A stretch of DNA of 64,000 bases from Fusarium oxysporum f. sp. lycopersici 4287 (Eukaryota; Ascomycota; Sordariomycetes; Hypocreales; Nectriaceae): contig NC_030991.1 of the NCBI RefSeq assembly GCF_000149955.1, positions 4,171,276 to 4,235,275 of the forward strand. The letters are read 5' to 3'. Below are positions 42,021 to 54,643 of this stretch, one piece after another. Each line of letters starts with the position of its first letter. Position 1 is the first letter of the stretch. The position numbers and the translations under genes were made by a program. A model generated the notes under the pieces. That model saw only the letters and a list, made by a program, of their open reading frames with translations, was not told the DNA's origin and made no database searches.

Positions 42021-44085
42021 TAAATCGAGAATCATGCGAGTAATCATAGTCGATACCTACGGAATGCTGGATTAGTTGAGATAGTGAGTCAAGAACTTCA
42101 AATAGTATAGCCCTTGTTGATTGTGTTACCTTATCGATAGAAGGTGCAGAGTGCTATGTATCAAGATGGGCATATACTCTCTTTCTATGGCAATGTGTTC
42201 CTCATTCTTGCTATTCATACTAAGGACAAAATCAATATTAGTCCCAGAAAGCGTCACCTGAAGGTCTGCCGATCGATCAAAGTCGAAGAGGAAGGTTTCC
42301 TGTGTATCCATGTTCACGATCTGGAAATACAAGCTAGCTATGCATGATACCTTCCTAAAACGAGCGTGATAGTAGCCGATCCCTTTAGAGTAGCGAATGA
42401 CCTCCTGCAGAGCTTATAATAATCACGGAATCATGCCACCTGTGCTTAGGAGAAGTAGATCGTATCGACATGTATTCCAGAATAAGTCTTCTACTCTATT
42501 GCCGCCACATGATAGGCTTTATGATAGTTGTTGTGCGGAATTAGTGAGACCAATTATCGCATGAGACCATTAATTTAGCTACTCATTACGAGAACAAGCG
42601 TTTCGGGCTACTAATCTCATGGAGTCATTACCAATCCAAACATCTATGCAGACCCCTACTGAAATGTATAGCGTTATCCAATCATATTTTCCTCTTTGAG
42701 GGCTTCAGCGGACCGCAACTATGGATAGCTATTGGGTCCTGGACCAGACAGAGTAAGAAGTAAACTATTCACTTGCGGATGGCTGATGTTGACATTCCAG
42801 CCATATAACTCACGTAGAAATCATCGTGTTCTATATCTAAACTGGGCGAGGAAGGTCAATAGAGATCATCTTACTTCAAACAGGAAGACGAATGTACTCT
42901 GTATACTACGGACTACAGTAATTTCAAAGGAGCCGACAGGGCGACGTGGACTAGCAGGTCACTTGGCGATTGCTGACTTGATCACACGATGTAAGATGTT
43001 CCTTCAGACTATTATTTTTGCACTTCCCATATTTCTCTGAGATTGGAAAGAACTTCACTTCAGAGACTGATTATCTACATCAGTAGAAAATGAAGGAAGG
43101 TACTCTAATGGATACTGAGCGTTTAAATACCATTATTATATTCTCGGGCCACCCTGATGACCACAGGCATCTGGTATGTCGACTCTTTACCCTTGGCATG
43201 ATGTGCTATTCACAGACCTGAGGACTCACGGAGCCTTGTAAACCTAGCTCTGTACAAGACGCCTTGCCGTGAAGCACATGAACTTTGAGAATTCAATGAC
43301 AGATTGAATGAATAAATTGAACAATACTTGGATGTTGAATCTACTATTGTATAAGTTTGTTATGAATTTGGGCACTTGCTGGCGAGGCACAGAGTAGTTT
43401 TACTTAGCGAACTCTATTTCAATACAAGAGCTTACTAAGGATACAGTTAAAGACGTTGGGCGTGAAGGGCTCTGGTTGGCTGACGGACCACTTTCTTGGC
43501 CCATCCAACGTCGGTTTTATCAAGGCAAACAGGTAAATGAACATAACGGGGTCCAAGCGCTAGAGAATACGTAAGTAGGACAAGTAAATACCGGTTCATA
43601 GTAACAATGACATAAGCAAAATGAGATTTGCGAAATAGTATTATATATAATTAAAACATTCATTTAATAACTCAGTTATATTTTCCTCGACTTATAGTTA
43701 GTTATTTTTGAATTAAATAAAAGTTGTGAAAATTAATACGTAACAGTATTTTCGTTCTAGCCTAGGTAAAAAATAAACAACTGTCAACCAACATTTAGCA
43801 ATATAGCTATAGGTAGTAGAGTAAATTGTCGTACTACTGCCAGTGCTGAAGACTAGGTATTTACTACAAGCGGAAAACTTTGAGACTTGACACACAAAAT
43901 CATGTAGCGGTTACAGGTCCGTTGGTGAGAATGAATATTAGTTGAGGTTAAATACCAATGGCTAGGTCAATAAGAGAAAAGGGAAAAGGGAAAAGAAAAG
44001 TTCAACTTTTAATATCTACACCCGTTGTTGGCGCCGCTTCTGTAACAACTCAACCTACAGAACACCACCCGGTTACAGTGAGCGA
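42021..44085. other. long intergenic, nothing recognised
   Basis: 2 kb of AT-rich DNA (very AT-rich at 43620-43740). Frames at 42126-42332, 42144-42347 and 42732-43040 have no features. Purine run near 43975-44000. Confidence 0.4.
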
Positions 44086-45399
44086 TCATAAATCGAGGCA
44101 ATAGGACAACCTTTGGCTCCTGCTAACACTAGTAAAAAAGGACCGTCCTGAAGGCGGTATGTGAATAATCTTTAGCGACTTGCCGTGACCCACGAAGGCT
44201 TGGAAACTTGGCGGAAATTTAAACACGCTGACCAGTGTACTGATATTTCTAGCCACATCACTGAAAGAGCCACAGTCGCCCCTCATATGCAGGGCTTGAA
44301 GTTTAACTGGGTAGTGTAGATGTCTGACTTGGTCCGAGGATACGTTACGAAAATGGACAGGTAAACTCAAGAACGTCAAAGAAGGACAAGAGTTGATAAT
44401 AATCGCCATATCTTGTATTGAGAATGATAGGGAGGGCTCGCAGAAGTCTATGTCTTGCCGAATATCTACTATGACTGATCGCAGCTTTGAGCCATGAATC
44501 TTGAGGTGGCCTAGAATTCTCGACCGTAAACCGTCAAATGAAACCCCGAGTTTCAATGGAGCTAGCGACCTGCCGTTATGATCTCCTTCTGCCAGTTGTA
44601 GCAAACCGTCTAGACGAAAGGATAATTGTTCTAAGTGATGATTTTCGTCCAAGGAAAATAGTAAAGAAAGAAACGTCCTTCGTGATAACCGCCCCGAAAG
44701 ACGGAGAACTTTCACGAATTGCAGCTGATTGCCTGATAATAACCGCTTGATGAAGGCCTCGGTACCTGAGCAGAGTCTTAGGTCAAGCCAACGCAACCTC
44801 CATGGATGTTTTGGAAGGAGAGGCTCTAACGCACAATGTTCAAGGCAGAGTTCACTCAAACAATCAAGAGAGGTCGCCTCGAGCAGGTTAAACTGGTGGT
44901 TAGATCCGCGCTTAGGAAGACATAAATGAAGACGTGATATCTGTTTGCAGTTCGATAGATGCCAACGAAACCAATCAAGTTCAGCGGACGTTATGTGGCC
45001 TGTATACACTACGGAATTGAGGTTGAGAAAGTATTTATCAAGTGGAACCCAGGAAGAGGTTGTGGAAAACCCCCTAATTCTCTCCGGGCGTAAGCTCACA
45101 CCTGACAGTACAAGAGTTAAAAGTTGCGAATGTCCCTTTGTCCAGCCTCCCGATCCGTTGTTCTCGAGACAGATGGACCTTACGAACCTGGAGAGACCTG
45201 GGTTACACACCAGTGTCCTTAATAGTAGCAGTGTCTGAGATCTTAAGTTTCCGTCGTTGAAGCTAAGGTGAAGGACACGGTAGAGCATCGGTTTGGCGAT
45301 CTCGCAAAGCGACCTGCTGCATCGACTTATGTTGCATAGATCACTGAGTGGCAGATCTCCTAGCAACGTCCAATAGACCTTTGGAGGCAGTGTATCCAT
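44086..45399 (-). CDS. F-box/LRR-like protein (paralogue of 56540-57963)
   Basis: Uninterrupted 437 residues. The first 45 residues (MDTLPPKVYWTLLGDLPLSD, then NISRCSRSLCEIAKPMLY) form an F-box-like helical module. The rest has leucine-rich irregular repeats such as LRWLDLRLCSGTEAFIKRLL and LRLSGRLSRRTFLSLL. F-box proteins recruit substrates to SCF ubiquitin ligases through Skp1. It aligns along its length with the second copy at 56.5-58.0 kb (shared: EIYWTL/KVYWTL, GHSQLL, LCSGTE/LCSGAE, SRRTFLSLL/SRQTFLSLL), which marks a gene duplication. The intron found near the 3' end of the other copy is absent or exonised here. Confidence 0.75.
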   Translation of the reverse strand: MDTLPPKVYWTLLGDLPLSDLCNISRCSRSLCEIAKPMLYRVLHLSFNDGNLRSQTLLLLRTLVCNPGLSRFVRSICLENNGSGGWTKGHSQLLTLVLSGVSLRPERIRGFSTTSSWVPLDKYFLNLNSVVYTGHITSAELDWFRWHLSNCKQISRLHLCLPKRGSNHQFNLLEATSLDCLSELCLEHCALEPLLPKHPWRLRWLDLRLCSGTEAFIKRLLSGNQLQFVKVLRLSGRLSRRTFLSLLFSLDENHHLEQLSFRLDGLLQLAEGDHNGRSLAPLKLGVSFDGLRSRILGHLKIHGSKLRSVIVDIRQDIDFCEPSLSFSIQDMAIIINSCPSLTFLSLPVHFRNVSSDQVRHLHYPVKLQALHMRGDCGSFSDVARNISTLVSVFKFPPSFQAFVGHGKSLKIIHIPPSGRSFFTSVSRSQRLSYCLDL

Positions 45400-46482
45400 A
45401 GCATGAACATTTATGGTTTACGACAGTAAATCGGACATATTTTGGTGCCTGTAGAGGTCAGACTTAACATCTTACTGTCAGGACGACACATCTAATTATA
45501 TCCAGGTTCTCCTAAGACGCGGAGAGTATGAAAGATTGCCCCTCTTACGTATTGGTAGCAATAAGCTACATGGTTCTATAAATCAATCACCCCCTCTCAT
45601 ACGGTACATATTTGACCGTGCGAAACGGGTCTGCGGGGACCTTTGGGTTGTCTTGTTTTGCATTTGCGAGTCTGGTTTTCTAAGTAAAGAAGACGCATTA
45701 CCTGTCAACCTGCTGGCTGATATACATAGCCATCCTTTCGGATAAGAAAAATAACTCCACGGGCCTCAAGTGCTCCAAATGTTAAATTCAGCGATAAAAT
45801 AGGTATTCTTGCTACAGAGGAAGATGTGTAAATAGGTCTACTTAATTATCTCAAAAATAGAGGTTCTTTAAGGTGGAGAAACCTGGGACCTAACGGATTA
45901 GCTACCCTAGAGAAAATACATGACTTCATATTTGGAGCCCTTGTGGCCTCTACTGATCATGCAAGCTCCCCGTGTCTACATAGGCCCGTTCCAAATAGTC
46001 AAAGAAATGAATACCGTTGTTTTCATTGCAGTTTCCGACTGAGTGCCAGCAACGTGTAGTTTTAACAGGTTGGACGAAAAGAAAAGAAGACTATGGAGAC
46101 TGTTCCTGCAAATGAATGTGTGGTATTGGTCTTTGACTGTATGGCACTCGTCTTTCACTGACGTCCCATAGCCAACTGCTAAGACTTGTAGAAGCTAAAA
46201 ATAGAAAGTCGTCATGCTGTTAGTTTTGTTGCTAGTTGTACCAATTCTTGTTTCTAGATCTAGCAACAACGACGGTGTTAATAGCAATAATGTGTCAGTT
46301 GCAATGTTTCGTTCGCCTGATAGACTCTCTTTTTGTCTATTTCATGCTATTTCTTGGTCTCTTTGCGCGACCGTAGCGAAATTACCAAATTTAGCATGCT
46401 GCAATCTCCCTTTGCTATCAAATTCTTATTTAGGACCGAGTCGCATCAATCCAATAGTTGAGTTAATTTTATTTGCATCAAC
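45400..46482. other. intergenic between F-box and MADS-box genes
   Basis: Divergent promoter space. Plus frames at 45536-45745 and 46214-46516 show no usable features; the second overlaps the MADS-box start in another frame. Confidence 0.4.
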
Positions 46483-47115
46483 ATGGGCCGTAGAAGAATC
46501 GAAATTAAGAAAATAGCCAGTGAAAGCGCCAGACGGACCACCTTCAATAAGAGAAAACAGGGGCTTTTCAAGAAGGCATATGAGCTATCTGTCCTCACAG
46601 GCTGTGACCTCACTGTTACTGTCACAAACGAACAGGGCGTTACATCCGTCTTCGATGCGGCAGACTTATCGTCGTTCATGAGTACAGATAAGGCGCCTGA
46701 GTCGAGACAGAAGAGCCAAGAATCCATCCTACCAGCAGAAGAAACGCTTCCTACGGCTCTGATGCTGCCAGAGGCGAGCTCGTCACCACCAGCAGCGTTG
46801 GAGCTCAGCGCGGGCAGCAAGCCTGGTACACCAGTTCTACAATCAGTAGAGACCTCGTCGTGGAATTTCAACGACAGTATGGAATTGATACCTGCGACAG
46901 GCTTTACGGGCATGCCAACTTGGGACGAAACATTGGTGAATGACTGCATGTATGTTTGTGATCCGCTTCAGAGCATGCTTGTGCCCCCATCATCATTTGC
47001 TTCGACTTTTATCGACCCCTATGGATTGTCATTGTATTCGTCCTTACCTTATTTGCCGAACGAGTTTGGTTGGCTTACAGAACCGCCGTTACAAACGCCT
47101 GCTTTGTTCCGATGA
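46483..47115 (+). CDS. short MADS-box transcription factor
   Basis: Single-exon 210 residues starting MGRRRIEIKKI. Residues 1-58 are a MADS domain: basic N-arm, TTFNKRKQGLFKKAYELSVL helix, then a strand DLTVTVTNEQG. Compared with Mcm1 or Rlm1 the second half is diverged: conserved strand residues are replaced by TVTVTNEQGVTSVFD. MADS proteins dimerise and bind CArG-type DNA in the nucleus. Residues 60-210 are Ser/Pro/Leu-rich without a recognised motif and could be an activation region. Fungi usually carry one or two conserved MADS genes, so this short diverged form is probably an additional lineage-specific regulator. Targets unknown. Confidence 0.85.
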   Translation: MGRRRIEIKKIASESARRTTFNKRKQGLFKKAYELSVLTGCDLTVTVTNEQGVTSVFDAADLSSFMSTDKAPESRQKSQESILPAEETLPTALMLPEASSSPPAALELSAGSKPGTPVLQSVETSSWNFNDSMELIPATGFTGMPTWDETLVNDCMYVCDPLQSMLVPPSSFASTFIDPYGLSLYSSLPYLPNEFGWLTEPPLQTPALFR

Positions 47116-48128
47116 AAAACGAAAAACACAAAAAGGGCAGAAGGCTCTCGATGTGCCCTGCATAGTATAGCAATTGATCACTCCTCTTACAGTGACTGAG
47201 ACAACACATGTAGGCATGAAAGCAGTTAACTACTTCTGGGCTAATTACATGGCAAAGTGGTTATCAATTGGGGACGCACGATATGATGGGCAAAGAGGAT
47301 CCATTTATTTACATCAGATCAGTGGTGTTAATATCAATTGAGAAACTTGGATGAGTTGTTATCTTCATTAGCCTGAACGGGGTGCGTAGGCTTAGTAACA
47401 ATACTATCTAAATGTATGAAAACCTTCAATATAGTGAGGTACAGGCGCAGTAATGTCTGTGCTTCTTGTACGCCTTTCATTGAACTAAATCGTGAAAAAT
47501 AGCTCTTTTCTCCGATCCTTTGCGTTTCGTTAGTGTCTAAGCCTTATGGTTCCATCTCGCTATGGGGCGCGATTATATGTTACTCGAAGTGGCTGCCTAG
47601 ACCGTAGCTATATTAACCAGATAATATGATGACCCCACAGGGCCATATTGCTCAAGGTGAAGCCAAGCCTGGCAGTCAGAATGAAACTAAGAGTCCTTGA
47701 ATAAGCAAGCTGCAATATTGTTTGATAATTGGTATTTGTGCCATCAGCCCCCCAGCTACCCTAATTAATGAACCCTTCTGAGAAATTCAACCGCAACCGC
47801 TAACATCCTCCTTTGATGATTACCCAGATCCATACTCCGACCAGCAGTCGCCCCTTCTTCAAGTATGATCTTCTGCAGAAGTTTTCCGTTCTTCGCACTA
47901 AGTTCCTACTAACTATATTGATATCAAAATCCTATTACACAACAGTGATCGACTACTAAACTCATTACCCCGTCGGTCCATGTCTTCTCATTGAACTACG
48001 TGAAAGAGTCAGAGAGAAACACTGTGTTCGATGAAGGTAATGGGCGGGTTAGTGACTCATCTTAATACCGTGTACCTATTGTAGATTTGTCAACAAGCAA
48101 AAAGCCAGGCAGAGTTAGAAATTGCTAC
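47116..48128. other. intergenic, nothing recognised
   Basis: No supported frame on either strand. Confidence 0.45.
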
Positions 48129-49508
48129 TTAATCATTTTGGCCTCGTGTAGGCGGTGGTGCACCAACATAGACAGTTAAAGACTGGACGTTATCAGAACT
48201 CACGACCCCAGACGCATTCTCATTTCCATCGGGATTAACGTCATCATAAGGAAAGGCATAGCCTCTACCATCAACCTCATAGGAGTGAACGATGCGGCTA
48301 TAGTGGTTAGTAGGACTGACTGTATAGTACGAGCTCTGACCTAGGCTCGGCTGGTCGTTACCACCATCAAGAAGAAGGGTTGATCGAACGAATGCGGCAC
48401 AGATGCGTGGAACTACGGCAGCATGGACTGGGGTGTCACCTTCTGAAATAGCAAACGGACCGCTGTTACAGCCCCAGATGTCTTTACCTGTGGGTTTGGC
48501 GAATCCGCGATCGCTACCCTCGCAGAGAAGCTGATCGCCTGAGACTCTACACTTAACACGGCCAGCACTCGTTTGTGTGTTGATAGTGAGATCTTGCGCT
48601 GTGTATCTGTTCCATACCTCGTTCACATAAGTATCCCAATACGTGTCGAAAAGCTTGGAGTCGAGGTCGTGCTTGTTTCCGGGTGAAAGGACACGGACAG
48701 GCTTCCCATCGGCGTTCGCGACGCAGAGTGAAGCCCAATCGCGCTTATCTGTCTCTTTCTGTTTGGCCAGGTCATCACAAATCTTGGTAACAGCATCGGC
48801 TACTAGGCCCGCAGTGGTCTGGGTACTACCGTCTTTTTCAGTAAGCATCATCCCTAGCACTATACCAACAAAATCAACATAGCTAATGTTAGCATATAAC
48901 GAATCATCCATATAGCTCAGTTCTACAAAGCCCCAGTTCACATCTGCATTTGGATCTTGAAGATTGGTAACCGAAGGTTGAATCACGCTTTCGCCTTCTC
49001 CCATGTTCACAACAAAGAAACGGAGGTCGCTGTCTGCAAAGTAGATGCGACCTGAGCGAATATAGGAAGGCAGTGGGACTTCGAGAGGCTGTTTTCGAGG
49101 GCCTAGAAACAAGGTAATATCGTCCATAATCTCGCTCGGTACGCGAGGTTCTTTGGATTTGGGATAGACAAGCTTACCGTCAGGGGAGACAAAGAAGACC
49201 TTACCAGTAGCGTCTAGTCCGGATATATAGGACCTGATAGTATTTTTCCTGTCAAAGTTATTAACAAGTTTCACCGTCAAGGAAGGAGAGTTGGGAGCGC
49301 GATCTTTCAGGACCTGAGTTCTGGGACTGGTTGGCCTCCCAACAAGTAAATTCTTCGGCGTAATTTCGACCTTGTCAAGAGCAGCGGATTCTGCTTTAAG
49401 AAAACCTTCGGGTGCCATATCGTGGTTATTCGACCGCGGCACGACGCGGAGCGCAACGGTTAGAGATGTTGCACATAGCAGGCTGGCTACAATAGTGACA
49501 GAACGCAT
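48129..49508 (-). CDS. secreted GH64 endo-beta-1,3-glucanase
   Basis: Single-exon 459 residues. Signal peptide about 1-19 (MRSVTIVASLLCATSLTVA). A pro-like stretch precedes the catalytic domain, which begins LTVKLVNNFDRKNTIRSYIS and continues with GKVFFVSPDGKLVYP, the opening strands of the GH64 thaumatin-like barrel. DVNWGFVELSYMD and NISYVDFVGIVLGMML match the conserved acidic-residue region. GH64 enzymes cut beta-1,3-glucan, releasing pentaose oligomers, and act outside the cell on fungal or plant-callose glucans or in wall remodelling. Full-length, so probably active. Confidence 0.88.
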   Translation of the reverse strand: MRSVTIVASLLCATSLTVALRVVPRSNNHDMAPEGFLKAESAALDKVEITPKNLLVGRPTSPRTQVLKDRAPNSPSLTVKLVNNFDRKNTIRSYISGLDATGKVFFVSPDGKLVYPKSKEPRVPSEIMDDITLFLGPRKQPLEVPLPSYIRSGRIYFADSDLRFFVVNMGEGESVIQPSVTNLQDPNADVNWGFVELSYMDDSLYANISYVDFVGIVLGMMLTEKDGSTQTTAGLVADAVTKICDDLAKQKETDKRDWASLCVANADGKPVRVLSPGNKHDLDSKLFDTYWDTYVNEVWNRYTAQDLTINTQTSAGRVKCRVSGDQLLCEGSDRGFAKPTGKDIWGCNSGPFAISEGDTPVHAAVVPRICAAFVRSTLLLDGGNDQPSLGQSSYYTVSPTNHYSRIVHSYEVDGRGYAFPYDDVNPDGNENASGVVSSDNVQSLTVYVGAPPPTRGQND

Positions 49509-51592
49509 AATTATGAAGTCTTGATCTTTGACTTGATACCGGCGGACGAGGCTATGTAGGTATATATGTTCCAGTGTACGTGTATTTATGAGTTGAACTA
49601 TGAATAGTTAAAAACTTTTAAAAACATTTCCTTCATAGGTATACAGTATTGAGCACTGGCACCTTCCTCGGCAACAATAACTCTCGTTTATAAACAAAGC
49701 CCCACATATCTATCTCAAGTAAATTTCCACACTGTGTACTCTTTTAACTCATATGAAAAGCGCGCATCTTGATGTACTTACTTGATTGTTGCAAGCGACA
49801 GTACTGATGATCCACACTGTGGAGCTGTCTCCACTTCCCCAGATTCGCGACCCGGAACTCCAGGCAGCAGCGATACTTCTAAGTACTTTATTTGCTAAGC
49901 CAAAAATTGCATACGCACCCATACGGCGGCCAAATTCTGACAGAACATCTGCTTATGAGGTAGCGCCATGTACCCAGATGGCCCCACCCTAGACTTTACA
50001 AAGAGCATGTTTTTTTGGACCGGAAGATACAGGTGCTCAGTACTGTATAACATGGCAACTAAATTAAGACCCCATGCGAAGTCTATTCCTTAGTGTCTTC
50101 GCCCATTTTACCTTCTAATTAATTTTATTCCTCAGGCGCTTCTGTGCTAGATTCATGAGGTATTTCTAAAAGTGTTTACCATGCCAATCACTTGATTTTC
50201 ATTCTATTCCTGCTGTTCTCCACATTTGGGCGGCGGATTATCATACTTCGACTAGTATAAAACAGGAAGTCACCTCTATATTTGCTGGCTCTATTACCGA
50301 TTCAATACCGAAATGGATTATCCAATGACTCGTTACTTCTTTGGAAACGTGTGACCATGTAACACTGTAAGACTTCTTCTAAGCACTACGCTCAGCATGA
50401 GCGACATGGGTTGCAGCTAGAGCTTTCATATAAGCACCACACGCCGTAAAGCAAAGGGCGATGCAAACTGGCTCCCACCGCTGAAAGTCTGGGCATGATC
50501 GATTTACCATCACTTGATTCCGGGTATCGTCACACTATTGCATCACGACAAGTTGCTGTTATGGTGGCCTCTCAGAACAGTTGACTACCTTCCAGCCTGT
50601 GGGTATGACGATCCAATCCGTACCGACTAGCCACTACGGATACTTTGGTAATGTGGAAGAGCTGATAAATGATAGCTCCACACTCATACCGGAAAATATT
50701 AAGCCAAGTATGCGCAGGCTTGTTATTTGAGCTCTCTTCACCCATTCCATAGCACCACACAGGTAGTTCATAGATAGATGCCTCCAACTGAGCACATCCG
50801 ATGTCTCTATATCCCTGTGAACGAAAAATAAAGAATCATACATTGTAGCACTTCTTAGAATGCGCATCGATCAGCTTTCTGTGTGATGTGGTCCGATTAA
50901 GTCGTAGGATGTTAGATTCTATGGTGTTTCTCTGTAGACTACTACGATATACTGCTCTTGGGCTGATACAGTAACATGCTGGCCTGAGATAACTGCACCG
51001 ATCTTGTAGGAAAGTCACTGAACCATGAAATTGTAATGAACATATAGAACCGCGGTAACATTAAAGTAAGTCACTGTTTCGGGAACATAACCAGAATCGA
51101 AAACCACCAACGGGAACTTTAATGTCTAGGGCTAACTGTTAGCAGACACCCGACTTCAAACTAATTTTCAATTAGTAACTATTCTCCACTCAAAATAAAG
51201 GGCCATCGAATTGATGTTGCCATCATTGCTGAAAAGAGGCCACCAATTGGAGGCGTTGGGCACATGCTGATACCCGTTTCTTGCCAATTCTCCTTGTGAA
51301 AGGTCCACACGTTTCACAAGACTATGTGATGAGAGGGGCCTAGCACATCACATGCTAACAAAATGCTGACATTCGAGTGGGCGCATCTATCGCAGTTGGG
51401 ATTATCGTCTTTAGTGGATGAGCTTGGCTCGGTGCCGCAGCATGTAATTCGAAACGATATCGGCGTTTTCTATAAAAGTCAGCCGACGATTGAACAAATG
51501 TCCCTTGTCTTTAGCAACATTGCTCGAACGACGTCCGCTATCAACCCTCGAAAGAGCTACTTCCAAGTTTATTGAGACATTGGGCTTTGAGC
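49509..51592. other. long intergenic; promoter of the acyl-CoA oxidase at its end
   Basis: No gene recognised in about 2.1 kb. TATAAAAG at 51471-51478 lies 115 bases before the next gene's start and argues that the open frame at 51363-51575 is not coding. Confidence 0.45.
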
Positions 51593-53462
51593 ATGTTTCA
51601 ATCCAAAGCAATTCTTACCCAGAACATTTGGCACAGGGACCATGATATTGTGGCCCCTGCCTCCAGACGAGATATATCCATACATTACGAGAGAGCAAAA
51701 TCAATATGGCTTCAAAGTGGTATGTACGAATTATTGTCTGGTAAACGTATCACTGGGCTGATCAAGTGTAGGTCTGTCACAACATGACATCAAGAATCTG
51801 ACCCCGAAATTCTGGGATTTCCATTTTGATCGTACGTGCAGCAACCCCTTAGTATATCCTTACATTTGTGCTAATTGAATCGATGGAGTGATTGCGGCTC
51901 GCGACATGACGGCATTCATCATTGCAGCTATACACATAAACCTGTGTATGGGGACACTTTGCTCTTTCGTCAAAGGCCGTCCTGACCTCCAGAAAATACT
52001 GGATAAACTATCGAATTTTGATATTTGCGGCGAGTTTATGCTGACAGAGGTTGCTCATGGCTTGGACGCTCGTAACTTGGAAACGACTGCCACCCTGCTA
52101 CCAGATGGCTCCTATGATTTGCATACTCCTCATGCAGGGGCTGCAAAAGCAATGCCTCCAACAACCCCGTACTGCAACATGCCTCGTCTAGCCATAGTAT
52201 TTGCTCGCCTCATTATTGATGGAGAGAGTCATAGTGTGAAGCCTTTTCTGGTGTTCCTCGGCGACGCCGGGGGGATGCGGCCCGGGATCACATCACGTAT
52301 CCTTCCTACAAGGCCAGGTACGAAGCCGCTGGATCACTCTCTGACGAGTTTTAGACACGTTGGTCTGCCGTCCACAGCCCTGCTCTGTTCTACAGCAAAG
52401 CCAGAGGACGATCGCCTTGCATTTCTACGACATATTAGGCGGATCGCAGCTGGAACGCTATCTCTCTCTATCATGGGCATTTCGGCTATCAAGGTTGGGA
52501 CACGCATAGCAGCTGTGTATAGCAAAAGAAGAATTATTGGAGCAGCCGACGGGAAAGAAGGAAAGAGGATTATGGCTTTCAGTACTCAGCAATATCCAAT
52601 CGTTGAGGGATGGGTTCAGGGGAAGGTCTTGCATGCATTCGCTCATTGGACTATAGACATGTGCCCTGATCTGAGCGACCCCACGCAACATGCACTTGCG
52701 TCTATTTTCAAGGCGACAGTGGTGAAAGCTTCTCAGGTGCTGAGACCACTGGCCGAGCGGTGTGGCTGGCAAGGTCTCTTTGCCTACAATCAGATAAGCG
52801 AGCTGGACCTGACATTTCAGGGAAACGCAATTGCCGAAGGCGACACGTTGGTCTTGTGTATTCGTACGTATCCCAATTGGCGTCCGTCTGCTAGCAGTGT
52901 ATCTGACCTTGCATACTAACTAACCACTCGCTTGGCAGGCTTCATGTCAGAGCTTTTGGGAGGGAAATTAGAGCTTCCGCGGGCGCGGAACAGATTGTGT
53001 CGCTTAGCGCAACGCGAGGAAAAGTTGATGACTGACATGAAATCACGGCTGGAGAGAATTGGGGGTTACAAAGAACACCGCGGCCTCGCATTCGACCGCC
53101 ACATCCTCCCTCGGTGTCGACCCCTGGCCGAAGCGATCGGAAATCGCATGGCCTATGAGGCCGCTGAGAAGTGGGGGCTCCCTTCGGAAGTGCTCACGCT
53201 GTATGAGCGTATCTGCATGGGTGAGGATTTGGATCCACTGCACACGGTAGAGCCGCTAGCCCAAGAACATCTACCGTCTCAGTCCTCTGCGTCATACAAT
53301 ACTGTCTTAGCCCAGATCAGGTCTGAGTCTATTTCGCAATCGGATATAGACCATTATGTGACGGCACCCATCACTTCTGATAAGTCGTGGGAATCTTTTA
53401 TGAATAGTCTACAGGCATTCAAAAGCCCAGAGGAGCTCATCACCCCTCTTTCGAAGCTCTAA
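51593..53462 (+). CDS. acyl-CoA oxidase/dehydrogenase-type flavoenzyme
   Basis: Predicted 561 residues in four exons: 51593-51719, 51772-51831, 51889-52863 and 52939-53462. Introns (52, 57, 75 bases) have GTATGT, GTACGT and GTACGT donors and AG acceptors; the last has a perfect TACTAAC branch. All joins keep frame and restore the family sequence (LTPKFWDFH, then IAARDMTAFI, then LCIRFMSELL). The middle domain GEFMLTEVAHGLDARNLETT matches the acyl-CoA oxidase FAD/substrate segment, followed by the helical C-domain. Such enzymes use FAD to desaturate acyl-CoA and pass electrons to oxygen in peroxisomal beta-oxidation; several fungal metabolite clusters contain this form. No C-terminal SKL; the end SKL occurs as PLSKL, i.e. 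the last three residues are SKL, a good PTS1 peroxisome signal. Confidence 0.88.
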
Positions 53463-54643
53463 AAGACTTACCGGGCTTTATTTGGTCATCGTCATCGGCT
53501 GCGTTTAAGGATTTGCGATCACGCAGGCGGGTCTATTATCAGAAAGCATTTTATATCTAGATCTATTCTTCTTGATCATTTATGTTTGGATTCTGAAAAG
53601 ATCAGGTCGTCAGGCGTGACGTCCCACGTTAGTAGCCGCAGCTCAGCACGAATAAGGCGGCCCCGGGCAGCGGCACGCCTGGCTACTGAAAGTTCCCTCA
53701 TGAGTCATACCGCATGCATCAAAGATCAAACATACTTCTTTTCCGTCTTTATTGATAGGCGGTCACCATATTTCATATTGCGTGGGGGCTATTTGAAAGT
53801 GCGAGGGTGTTATGCTAGAGAAAGGATGGCGTCCCGAGCCTGCACCCTTGGAGCTCCTCGGCCTAGGTTCCAGTTACTCAAGCTTTTCACATTATTAGGG
53901 ATCCGCTTCTGGTTACCCGTAGTTTTATGTGTATGAGAGCTTTATAAACGCTGTGTCTCTCATATATGTACCTCTCTGTTGTAGGGATATAATTTTGAAG
54001 TGGACTCCACCAGCTGGTTAGGCTGCACATTCATGGTCAATATGCGAGTGAATAACTGTCTTTCTAGGTTGAAAAGGTTGACACATAGTCTTGCCACGCT
54101 TGTATGTGCCCCTCTCCGAGGTACGACGCGAATAATGCGTTGGCTTTCAGTAAGCGATGATCGTCACTGAAGTATCGTCAACGAAACCTGCCCTTTGTCA
54201 TGATCCATCAGGGCTTAATCCTCTGCAAGGGATGGATGCTACATAAGCCTTGGTCTCTTTAGCATTCGTAGTGAAACTCATTCAAGGCATCCCATTTCTT
54301 GTATGGCTCCATTTTGCCTCGATGGTAAACGTTTCGCTTCTTCCTCCCTTTGACGCCTGCGGGTGTGTGAAAGTATGAAGGGCTAGAGCCTTAATACAGG
54401 ACTGAGTACTGAACTAAACCCCGGGAAGAGGAGCTATAGATTTTCCAAGATACAACCGTATCTTTTTGACCCTGCTATAAAATGTAGCACATAAACTTCA
54501 GCTGAGATTTGATTTGAGTTCAGATATTTCCATATCCGATCCTCTCTGTTAGACGTTCTACTTTCAGCGGTGATTTTTACCCTACCACCGGACTACCACA
54601 GAACCTTGACCGCCAAACCATTTATACCAGACGCTGACTCGTT
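53463..54643. other. intergenic, nothing certain
   Basis: A short GC-richer minus frame (about 53705-53583) reads protein-like (AELRLLTWDVTPDDLIFSES) and could be the tail of a lost gene, but lacks any upstream part. The plus frame 53586-53936 is its mirror and is not supported. Confidence 0.35.

Noticed and set aside
46214..46516. Hydrophobic plus frame just upstream of the MADS-box gene
   Set aside because: Overlaps the MADS start in another frame; leader-like hydrophobic run is not followed by protein-like sequence.
51363..51575. 70-codon frame before the acyl-CoA oxidase
   Set aside because: Contains the TATAAAAG promoter element and is not needed for the family N-terminus.
53583..53936. 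GC-richer frames after the acyl-CoA oxidase
   Set aside because: Minus frame is only about 40 codons without an upstream part; plus frame is its mirror.
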